From positions 9,453,755-9,517,754 of the forward strand of contig OV121091.1 in NCBI GenBank assembly GCA_921293015.1: a stretch of DNA of 64,000 nucleotides, read 5' to 3'. Positions within the stretch are counted from its first letter, which is position 1. Each line of letters begins with the position of its first letter. Source of the stretch: Phorcus lineatus (taxonomy: Eukaryota > Mollusca > Gastropoda > Trochida > Trochidae). The position numbers and the translations under genes are program-made. The notes below the pieces were generated by a model. The model was not told the origin of the DNA. It searched no databases and was given only the letters and a program-made list of their open reading frames with translations. Shown in pieces: positions 49,101 through 61,100 of the stretch.

Positions 49101-52100
49101 ACTTGTTTTATAAACAATCACAAAATCACTTCTCACAGCGTAACCAATGCATTTATTCAATTATGTCTAAAAAACCATCAATATAAAATCTGTGATTTGT
49201 CCTATTGTGCTATCAGCTAACCTAAGGGAATCATAATGCTTTATAGGGTTTCCATGTTATAGAATTTATCTTAGCTTTTGTTTTAAGAAGTATATCGATA
49301 TTTTTAAATGATACCAATCCTGAAATTTCAACAAATTTTTAACATTATTTTTAGGAAGGGTGTACATTTCTTTATAATTCTTTTTTTTATAGGAAAATAA
49401 AATTGTGATATTGGAGTTGAAAAATAGTTTTATCCGCTACAAATTTGGTTGATTAAGGATGATCTTGAAAAAAAATTGCCTATTTTGCCTATTATTTGAC
49501 AACCTCCTAGTTAAACGTTTGCTACATACGTATGGAACGTATTTACTGTGAATACATCCCAGGAAAACATGGAAAAGTAACATCAAATTAAACTAAGGGA
49601 TTCCAATAACTGAAACAGAGGGGTCAAGGGCCCAAATATAGTATTTTTGTTTTATGTGGATGACGTTGTCCTTGCTATTTGGACTTATATTAAAGTAAAT
49701 GTATACATTTACAGAAATAAACTTCTACCTCACATGCTTTCTCATGAAACACGCTGTGCAAAAAAACAGTCATGCTTTAATGTTTTTTTCAAAGCCTTTG
49801 CTGGTCTAACACAACAATATTCTGAAAATGGATATAAAGGTCAAGTAATAGCTTTATTAAAGTTTCAATCACTAACACAAATATTTCCTGTCGCGTTTGC
49901 AAAGATTTTCATTTTTATGCCCATTTTACAATTTTGGATGAAGCAGCTTATTGGTGTATGCCGTTTCAGACCGACGAGGTACCGAATCAAATGCAATCCC
50001 ATCGCGAGTGTGAAACACCAGAAATCTAGTCATCGTAGCGCCGATACTTATGACAGACGCATTCTTCATTGACTCTACCACCTTTTTGTTATTTCTGTAT
50101 TTGAAAAAGCGTAAAGCTATTAGCTATTTTCATTGGATATTCAGCTGGGAAATTTTATGTGTTCTTCGCCACGGCCTTACCAAAATGACGTGATAAGGAC
50201 TAACGCTTGCCAAAGACATAATATTAGGGTAGGATAGGGCAGTTTGAACTTCACTATTGAGGGCTAGAATGCTTGCAGAGTTCTGAAAATTGTTGCAAAA
50301 TCAGGGGAAAGATTTCTGTGAGGGGTGAACTATTTGTCCGGCATGCATTACAAGTTGCCTTGCAAAAATGAGACTATGACTTTAATTGTTTCTTCCTGAA
50401 TAACACAAAATTTTTAGGGAGTGTAATTGAGAGATATGTGGCTCCCTTGCCGGAAAGCTCCAAAATGGCAAAAGGTATTCAATAATGTTTTATGTAGTAA
50501 GCATATGGTAAAGTTTTAAATTCATCAAAAAGAAGATTCATACAATAGAACCTGATCTATTGACAAACTGAGTGTTGTTTATTGCCACTACAGGCCCTGG
50601 ACATGCAGAAAGGCGACCGTATTTGTTTGGTGCGCCGCTCCAACTGCTATCTGATGTTGGGCAATGCAGAAAAAGCTCTGGAGGATGCTAATGAATGTCT
50701 GGAGCAGGACGAAGAGGGAAAGAAAGACATCAAGGTACCGCTTCACTTTCTTCTATGTTGTAAACAGCTTCATCATTTCAATTTTCTTTATTGAAGTACT
50801 AAATCTGGATTATTCCATACACTTATAGAACTCACTAATACCGAATTTAATGGCTGATGGGTATTTTCTTGAAAAATGTGCATGTTTTTCCGCTGAGAAT
50901 GAGTCCTCATCTTGAAGAGCTCATTAAATCTCTATAGAAATAATGAATGCATGTTTATCACATGTGATATGAAAGCATGTTGGCAACACGAGATAATAGT
51001 AGTATTTCTCAAGGCAATGCACATAATCATGAGAGATCCATAGCAGATTATGCGTTTTTCAAATATATGATTGATGTTAACTTACTGTATCTTACATTGA
51101 AAATATCACTAAACAGGTGGCAATAGTGGAATTTTTGTTGCTGACAGCGTGATTATGTGTGTTTCCTTGAGAAATACTATTATTATCACAAAAGTTGCTA
51201 ACTTGCTTTCATACACATGTGAAGAAAATGTTATTGTGAGTTCACTAAGTCAGCATGGAAAGAATGATGAATGAAAATGTGTGATTAGAGAGAACTCTTC
51301 ACTTCCCCTCCATCTGTCTGTACGAGGGTAAAGCAAAAGATTTGTAGAATGACTTAGAAAGCAAGATTAAAGTATCACTTTTTGCAGTTTATTTTTCAAA
51401 ACAGTCTCCACTGATATTAATACATTTTGACCTGCAATTTTGAAGCTTCATTATGCCATTCTTGTAGAACTCAAGAAGCTATCTGATTGTTGTTATCAGC
51501 AAAAAATACGTCCATGTAAATGATTCTTCAGATTGGGGAAGACCGATTGTGCAAAATCTGGGGAGTTGAGTGAATGTGGAAAAATTACAAAGCCTCATTC
51601 GGTTACAGACAGTGACAGCAAAGTGTGCTGTGTGGATGGGAGCATTGATGGCTGCCCTTTATTGCTTCATTTACTTAGCATTATAATGCTCAGTATCAGA
51701 AGATATCCTAGCTATCCCAAAAAACTGAGGCCATCTGGAATCACCTTTCGAGCAGTGGAACTTTCTTGAACCTTTGGGGGGCTTGGAAATGGTATGCTTC
51801 CGCTGTTAGCTTTGGTTTTTTGTTTCAGGGTCAAATTGATTTACACATGTACACAATCTTTTCAGGAAATTATCTCTATCTCTGTTTCTGGTCACCAGTT
51901 AACAACTTGCAGAGAGGTTGCTCATGTAATGAACATCTGTCAGTATTGGGTAAACCAACAAAAAGTAATGCCCAGTGTCTCAGTCATGTGTGGAATAGTC
52001 ACACGTCTGACTACAAGCACCATGTCGAAAACAGCATCAACTTGAACATCACTGTTGGAGTTTCTTGGCCAACAGACCTGGCATCATCATCAACACTCTG

Positions 52101-55100
52101 CAAACCACGTTTTAAAAAAATTCAGCTACTTTACAGATGGTTCCTATATTTCGTCACTAGCTTGAGAAATGATTGCTTTCCAGGTTTATAGATAATTTGG
52201 AAGTAGTGGATTGTTACATCATGCTTATTCTATAAATGTTTTATTTACCCTGGTATGTCTGTCTGCAGGCTCTGTGTATGAAAGCAGAGGCGCTCTATCA
52301 AAAGGGAGATTTTGAGCAGGCTTTGGTGTTTTATCATCGAGGAAAGAAACAGAGACCAGAGTTGCAAGAGTTCAGACTAGGAATACAGAAATGTCAAGAG
52401 GCAATCAACAACAGTATTGGCAGTATGTACCTGTAATATCACCTTACCCTAAACAAGAGTTATTTTCTGAAGCCTAAATTTAAAGTTACACAGAGTATGT
52501 TTCATGAATTTTGTATGTGGCTTAAATAGAGCCAAAATACCATATGATCTTAGTTAAGTTCAGATCACCTTCTACAGTTCTGGTAAAATTATGATATCTT
52601 CTTGTTTTTGGTTGTATATTAAAAACGACAATATCAAATGTTAAAAAGTCAAAATTCAGCTTCTCATTTACATGTATCCTAGTTAAATGACACACTTAGC
52701 AATATCAACCTATATGTCTCGTTGTGTTTGCAACAAATAAGTTTCAGAAATTTCAGTTTGAGTCATTCACGGGCGTCATTGTCCGGTTTTCGATCATAAA
52801 TCTCAATTATTTTCCTGTTTACTGTTACTATGCTAAATTGTTAAATGATAGGCATTGAGATGTTAATTTTCAGAAACAACCACTACTTGTCAATGTAATA
52901 ACACCATTTATGAAGTTTGCCATGTTTTACTCCAACAACATACTCTGTGCCCCTTTAAAATTCACCATTTATAAGAATATAGCCAGTTTTCAACTTTGAA
53001 ATGTGTGTATCAAACTTTGAAGCTGACCACAGCTGTTTCATAATGAATAAACACTTACTGTAGCATAAAAAAATTCTTTTTTTTGTTTGGCGTGAGGTTT
53101 TATTTGTTGCTTACAGCCCCTGAGTCTGTGAAGTTGGAGACGTCGGGAGATCTGTCATATTTCTATAAGCAAGAAGAGGTAAACCCCACTGTTTGTTTCT
53201 CTAAATTTAGAATAGAAGGAAATCAGGGTTATTAATTTTTCTTAGGTCAAATGTTATTAATCTTTATAATGTTAACACTTTAACCACTGGAAAGGGTGTA
53301 CATGTATATTTGATCAGCTGTTTTGAAATATAGAACCTGAAATATGACTATCAAGTAATTGTATCTGTGATAGAAACCTAGCTGCAAATTGACAGCTAAT
53401 GCTAGAGGTTTGAACGGCATCCATCCATTCATTTCTGACCGTACAACAAATCAGTGCTGTGTATCATGGTCCTGGTGCCCAGATGATATATCCCAATTCA
53501 GTTTTATGAAGTGAGACAATAGATTGTGGAAGTATTGCTAAGGAACTTGCGAAACGATTATCATCACGATACCATGTTTGCGATACAATATGTATCCACA
53601 TGCTCTACACTTTAAGAAAGCACAAAATATAGTGCATAAAAAATTAGACTATCTTTAAGATACCGACTCGTCATAACATAACATGATTTGAAGTCAGATA
53701 AAATAATAGAAATATCATTAAAAATCATGTAAAACTTTCTGAAATAAACTTAATTTGTCTGCTTATAAAATTATTTGCTCAGAAATATTGAAAAGCGATA
53801 AGACCTACCTGAAATGTCCAGAATAAACCGTATGTTAACCCAAAACAAAGTTTTGTAAGTTTGCATTTGAATGCAATGAGAGGAGTCATTTTGCTTCTTT
53901 TATTATATATACTAATATTTCCTTGTGTAAAATGTTAACATATCATCCATAGAAATGCATATGAAATAATACAGCAAAGAACATTGATGTTACAATGTGA
54001 GTAGATCGTGCAAATTGCAGGTGTCTTAAAACTTTCAAACACATGCTAATATTTCTTATAAAAACTTTGATGATTACTCTAATAATTTCATGGTCATTAC
54101 AGCAAAGTATTATGATTGTAATGCATTTTATTATGATATTTTTGCAACTGACAAATGACTCCATGAAATGTTGATGATATAATGATGAAATATCAAAACA
54201 AATGATATTCAGTGAAATCAGTCCACACTATAGACTGTTGATGGCCAATTTAGGCACAGCGATGTGTAGTTAGATGTTCTGGCTGATTTATTAGATCGTT
54301 GATGCTGTTGTCAGTAATCATGACTAATATTTTTAAGTGTTTGAGAAATATAACAACGAAGATTGTTAACTCTTAAGTTGCTGAATATTATTTTGACCAG
54401 TTTTGCCCCCGTGGCTGAATTTTCCAGCACTCGCCTCGCTACCGTTATAGCGCAATTAGCCCCTGTGGCTGAATTATTTAGCACCGCGAGACGCGACCGT
54501 TTTTACAATATATGGTGTATTCACATGGCGAATTACGGATGAAAATGGCCGTTCGATACAAAACTAGCCTGCCCATCCCGTACACAAATGAACGATCTTT
54601 ATCCGACAATTTGAATGAAATTTTTATCTTACCTAGAACGATTTCTATTACAATATGAAGATTGTCTTTATTTAGAGTTACGGAAAATCCTTAAATATAA
54701 TCGCACAATTAATTTTTTTATATTGAATTGAAGATACATAATTCCTCTTTACGATGATATATATCTTTTTACAATGCGACCTCTAGTTAGATTTCTCCAA
54801 TTATCTAAAGATTGTCTTTATTTCCGACTGAATAAAATCCCTAATACTGAGCGCGCATACATGTATTATATATCGAATTGTAGACAATTTATTCTTCTTT
54901 ATGATGATAAAAAATTGTTAGAATATGTCACCCAGTTCAAAAGATATACGCCGCGAAAGATGGTTGGGGGTACCCCGAGGATGCTCCGACATAACGGGAT
55001 TTTTAGCCAGAACTAATTCTCCCTAGGGCAGTCTGGCACCGGTACGCTAATTAGTGCCGTTATACCCCCGGGGTACCCCCGAGGCACCAGCATGCGAGAG

Positions 55101-58100
55101 CCAGTGTTCTAGGCACCAGCGTTGGTTCCTGGCATACCGATCCTCTCGGCGCGTGCAGTCACTCGCGGCCGAACATTCCGAGATAATAAAACCAATCATT
55201 CTATACGCACGCCGTATCGTTATCTCCTGCTGCGCATGTACAAATTATACATGGAATTAAAGATAAATCTTTCGTGCTTACGACTGTGAAAAAATAATGA
55301 AAAGGTGCCAACTGATTCAAAAGATATGAAAAGCGAAAGAGGGATACCCTCAACTACTTGAAAACAAATTTTGATAAGCGTTCTATTTGCGACACCAGTC
55401 GCATCATTCACCGCATCGTTATTATTGACTGCGCATATGCATATTATACATGGAATTAAAGACAATTCTATTCTCTTGAAATAGGTGAAAAAAAAAAAAA
55501 AAAGTATACAATAGTTCGGGAGATATGAACCGCGAAAGAGCAACACCCTCAACTACTTGAAAACAGATTTTGACAATCGTTTTATTTGCGACATTTGTCG
55601 CTTCACTCGCCGCACCATTTTTATTATCTGCGCACATGCATATTATACATGGAATTAAAGATCAATCTTTCCGCTTGAGAAAGGTGGAAAAAAAAATTAA
55701 AAGTGCCAAATAGTTCGGGAGATATGAACCGTTAAAGAGGGGGACCCTCAGACATTTTGGGAAAAAAATTGATAATTGCGACATTTTTCGCAATATTTGC
55801 CGCTTCTTTATTATGTGTTGCGCACATACACATTTCATATTGAATCAAAGCCAGTTCTTTTTCCTTTACGATGATGTAAAAAGTATGAAGTTTCGCCACC
55901 CGATTCTAAGAATACAAATTGCGAAAGATCGGGGGTATGTTCTTGATGCGGCTCGTATCGAACGTCCAGTGACAGCTCACATTGACTTTCTCTGTCTCTT
56001 TTACGACTTAAAAAAAAGATTATTTTATTGACAATCAGTATTTTATATTACACTTATTCACCTTATTGATGTGAAGAATAAACTTTATAAGGAGAGTAAC
56101 GCTCATCCACACTTCTGCTTCTTTCTTCTTTCTTCAATCTTCTTGATTATCCCCCTCATTTTCCTTCTCTGACATCAAACTGATATAAGCTTTAGTGCAA
56201 TCTTGTGACGTGTGATAAATTCTGAAACATGGTGCTGCACATAGAGCCACATTACACTCGCTACATTCGTAAGAAGATTCTTTGCCTACCCTTTTCTTCT
56301 TTCGAACTGGCTCATTGCTTTCTTCCACTGCCCTTCGAAAGAGTTCTCTTTTCGCTTTGGAGCAAACAACACACATACGGGAAAGCCTCTTCTTCTTTCC
56401 AACAGGCTGAATCTTTGATGGAAAGTGTCGACCATGAAGACGTAACACACTTTCGTCGCTTGTGCTTGGCCTGCCACGAGGACGTCTACGCAGGGAAGGT
56501 ACTTTTTCCGTGTCGGCGAAGGTGATCATATGCTGCACTAAATCTTTTCTGAATTGACGGCTTGTTTTCAAGGTTTTGTCTTTTGAGAATTCTTTATAGA
56601 GAATGTAAGAGTTCAACATGGCAACGTTTAACACATGAAACCACACTCGCTTCCACCATTTAAGAGTTTTCATTTTGAACGGGGTGTACGACAGCATCTG
56701 GTCGGCCCGATCCACACCTCCCATATATTTGTTGTACTCGTGCACAATACGTGGTCTCGTATTTGCTTCCCCAGTCACTCGGTTCTTCTTCCCTGTCTCT
56801 ACAATTTCAGTGTCTTCTACGGTTGACATGAGCAGCACTGACTTCCTGTCCTCATACCTCACAACGAGTAGGTCTTGATTGTGATAGATCATCATATCCC
56901 CTTTCTTCTGTTTTTTCTGTGCCTTCTTTACCTTCTCAGGAATGCCTTTGCGGATTGCCTCTCAACGTCCCAGTCGCACCAGTTCCCGTTTCCCACAAGT
57001 TTATATACAATGCCACAGAGGAATAGAAATTGTCCATGAACACATGATATCCTTTCCCAGCATAATCCTTCACCAAGTCCATGACGAGATCATACGTTTT
57101 CCCACCGACAGAAACAGATTCATTTGTTTTTCCAGTGTAGAGTTCAAACTTGCAAACATAACCATTGGTTGAGTCACACAGCATGTAGGCCTTTATCCCA
57201 TACTTCTTCGGCTTGTCGGGATTGTATACTTTGAAACTCAGATTGCCTTTCCAAGGCACCAACCCTTCGTCAACACAAATAGTTTGATGCGGCTTGTAAA
57301 TTCTGGAAAAACGATGCACGATGCGCTTGTACAAATAGCCAAGTTTATTGATTGGTGAAAACTGGGGTGTGTTTCGTCCCGGCATTTGGTTATTATCATT
57401 CAAATGTAGGTACGTTAGTAATAACCAGAACCTATCACGAGGCATACATTTGGCAAAGAAAGGCGTCGACGTCACATCACTCGATGACCAATACTCAGAA
57501 AAGTTTCTCTGTACAACCAAAGACATTGCTATAGTCATTGCTACGAATACTTTCATTTCTTCAGCATTCGTATCATACCATTGCCTCAACCTTGAACAGG
57601 GCTTTAGAACCTTATCGTCAACCTGTTGGTGGAAGTATCTGTTGGTTTCTGCTGCCATTGATCCATAATCATCTTCATGAAATAACAACCCAAAATAGTC
57701 TACAGGATGCGGATTATCAGGCAATTCTATGAAGCGTCCTAATCCCGTGTTGCCAGTAAATTGGAGATCAACACGTCCACGTGGCCTCGGACCCTCTGTC
57801 CAGCGTTCCATAAAGTTGTCACGGTCATCAAAATGTGTGTCCATTTCATTATATTGCTCATCAAAGCCACTGAACTCTTCTTCTGTGGAAGTACCAGTCA
57901 TAGCAGTTTCACCCGTAGTTGCTAATATGTGTCTTGCAATGTTTCTTATTTCTACATCACTATCAATGTCACTTTCACCATCACTGTCACTGTCACTATC
58001 ACTCTCATCAGTTGATTCCATATCAGAAGCTTCATCGGCATGGACCTTGTTGATGAAGTCGTCGTCGCTAGACGTTGACGGACCTTCCCAACTCCTGGGT

Positions 58101-61100
58101 CGCGGCCTCCTGGCCTTAGGCATCTTTCACATCAATCTGTAAATGATTGAAAATAATTTAGGCACACGCAAGATACAATAACATCAACACATGACCTGTT
58201 GTACAGAGAAATTCAATGTGAGCTTCATGGACATTCAATTGCCACATTTTGTAAGTGTTTGAAACAAATTTGCCGTTGCGCGCCTTTGGCGCCAGCGGCC
58301 ATCAATAATCCGGACCTTTTCTAATTGTCATGGCTAAAGCCGGACATTTTTTTCACGATTTGCAAAAATAACAAATCAGGACAAATTCTAACATTGCTGG
58401 ACAAATTCTAACTTTCGGACAACTTTTCACAATCCTGCCGAACAAGTTCTAATGTCGCCGGACACTTTCTAACTTTCGGACGACTTTTCACAATCCCGCC
58501 GAAGGTGCCGATGGCACCGACGGCCGCCGACGTTGTATCAACATTATCAACCCTGATGCCGCCTTCTGACTCCTATGCAACGAGCCGGCGAGTCGCGAAC
58601 AACTGCCTTCTACGTCAGGAAAGTTCTGATTGTCAGATGTGGATTACAAAAGTTTTTCAACTTTTGACTTCTCTTCCGAGAATGATAGGTTCCACGGGCC
58701 TATCCGTCGGGACGGCCGTAGTCAACGAGCACCCGGCCCCTTGTCTTTAGTTCACTGGAAGGAACTCATGCCATCCCAACATATATAGCAAATTATTTAA
58801 AACATCGGAATGCTACCAAACTTTTTTTTCAAAAATGAGTTTCCTCGACCAACAAAAATTTGGCAGAAAAAAACACATACCTGCTGGCGGTGCCCGACGA
58901 AAGTCCGCTGAAATTTTTTTTCTCGAACACGAACATTTTCGTTGGACACATTTTCTCATGACCTGATGGCGGTGCCCGGCGAAAGATCCCCGACATATTG
59001 TGTCTCAACCACAAACATTTTCGTTGGACAACTTTGCCTTGACCTGATGGCGGTTCCCGACGGCATCCCCGACATACTGTGTCTCAACCACAACATTTTC
59101 GTTGGACAATTTTCCCATGAACTGATGGCGGTGCCCGACGCAAAAATCCCCTAACTCAAAAAAGACATCAATAACGCTATGAATGTAAATCCAAAAGTTT
59201 TTTTTCCTTCAACTTTCATGGTTTATAAAACTCTATAATTGAACACTAAAGAAACAGGGTTTCCTTCATAATTTTTTTTACTTATTACATTTATTTATAA
59301 TATTTTAGCGGCGCTTGTTGAGTCTTTATTTCTATGAGCGCATAAACAAATTGTATATCAAATTGAAGAGAATTTTCTGCTCTTTACGCTGATACCAAAC
59401 GTTGTTGAGCGCGCCACTTGGTTACAGAAATACGAAATGCGAAACTTGCCAAATTTGCGGCACTTCTTGTGCCTTTATTTTTGTGTGCGCATGTATGATC
59501 AATATATTGAAATGAAGAACAACGTTCCGTCTTTATTTAGACGTAATATTTATCAAAATCAAAATGGTATAGAAAATATCGAGTGCCAAAGAAAGGTACA
59601 TGAAAATCGAACTTCAGATCACATGAAAAGGACCCTTTGTGCGGCGCTTGCTGCATCGTCGTTTGTTTTAGCGCATGTACATTTTATATATCACTTTGTA
59701 GACAATTTATTCCTCTTGATAATGATATAAATGGTTTTGAAATGTGTCATTTGTACACGGGGATATGAAGTGCCAAGGTTTCCCTATTTGCGTCACTAAC
59801 GGAATTGCGAAGTGCGAAAGTTGTTCTTTTTACGGCACTTGTTGAGTCTTTATTTATTTGCGCGCATAATAATTGATATAGGGAATCAAAGACAATTCAT
59901 TTGTCTTTATAGTGATGTAAAATTCAACAAAATCATTTTCACGGTGTAAAAGAAATTCATTGTGAAAGAAAGGCACATGAAAATCGCGCTTCAGATCACA
60001 TGATAAGAAAGTCGGCAAAATTACCTTTTTGTGCGGCGCTTGCTGTATCTTTATGAATTGTTGCGCATGTACACATTTTACATGGAATTAAAGACAATCT
60101 TTTTCTCTATCTTGTGATATAAAAAATGTCAAAATATGTTGAGCACATCATGAGAAAATTGGTGTGACAAAACAGTGTAAGACTAAAAATATATAAAAAT
60201 CACCTTTTTTGCGGCACATGCGGTATCTTTATTTCACGAGGCGCACATATGTTTTTTACATCGAATTAAAGACATTTTTTTTTCTCTTTCAAATGATCCC
60301 ACCTATATTGAAATCCGCCCAAGGGTTCAGAACATAGGGCGTGCGATAGGAAGGCGTGCATAGGGTCAAAATGCACGCGTCTCAGTAAACGATAGCATGC
60401 GCGGGTCGGTAAGCTCGTGCGAGAGGGTAGAAAGTGCCCACAGGCTATTAGCACGTGCGGCGGGGAGTGGGGGAAAATTGAGTGATTTTAAAGCTTATTA
60501 TCGGTACGATAAACGTTATCAATCGTTGCATAATTTTCGGAACATGTACGCGCATTATTTAGAACACCAACGAAACAAAATTCGGTAGCTTAGCGACACA
60601 CGGACGGAAAGTACTAGCGTTAAACTGACACTACTGCCGTGCAACAATTGCCCGTCCTTCGCTACTGTGAACCTCGGCGTTAATGAGCTAGCGTGAGAAA
60701 AATAGAGTTTGGATGTCGCATCTCGCCCAGAGGACATGCGGTCAAAGCAAATTTCAACCCGGACAGGCCCGGGACCCGCATCTTAAGGGTTAATGTCGAT
60801 CAGTACTCTAGTATTGTTATTTATGATGATCAGTTATGTGAGTTGTTGGCACTAATATCGGCACCAGGTTTGGCTAACTTTATCAACCAGACATTCTCAT
60901 CGAATGTGTAAGACGAATGGCTGTCAGAAAAATAAAGTCAATCTTTGACAGAAACAGTTTGCTTTAATGTATCAAAAACTGAAAAATGACACTTATTTGA
61001 CTAAAAAGAATAACAAGGACACCCTCCTCACAACTTTTTGGGGAAAACTATATCATTTTCTCAAAAGGCAGTTGATAAATCAAGTACAGTCAGACCTTGA

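Larger units (their letters stand above)
54370..60789 (-). mobile_element. 6.4-kb piggyBac element with flanking ~190-bp repeat arrays
   Basis: The left end is TTAA (54366-54369) followed by CTCTTAAGTTGC. The right end is GCATCTTAAGGG followed by TTAA (60790-60793). As inverted ends these match at 10 of 12 bases next to the TTAA duplication, and the terminal CCC/GGG fits the superfamily. Base composition shifts near both borders (GC-rich patches at 54403-54500 and 60340-60789 lie inside). The transposase gene (58123-56134, minus strand) is central. On each side lies an array of six recognisable ~190-bp repeats in the same orientation. Alternative: a core of about 3 kb inserted in a pre-existing satellite; no TTAA-flanked inner ends were found to support that. 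Confidence 0.65.

Noticed and set aside
49647-50072. 141-codon frame with MFYVDD start resembling a YVDD reverse-transcriptase motif
   Set aside because: Only the four-residue string matches; the flanking residues do not resemble any RT.
51533-52191. Coding exon(s) in ODAD4 intron 2
   Set aside because: The 78- and 141-codon frames have no TPR character, and exons 50734 and 52269 already join in phase and match the family order. The adjoining sequence is a mariner relic.
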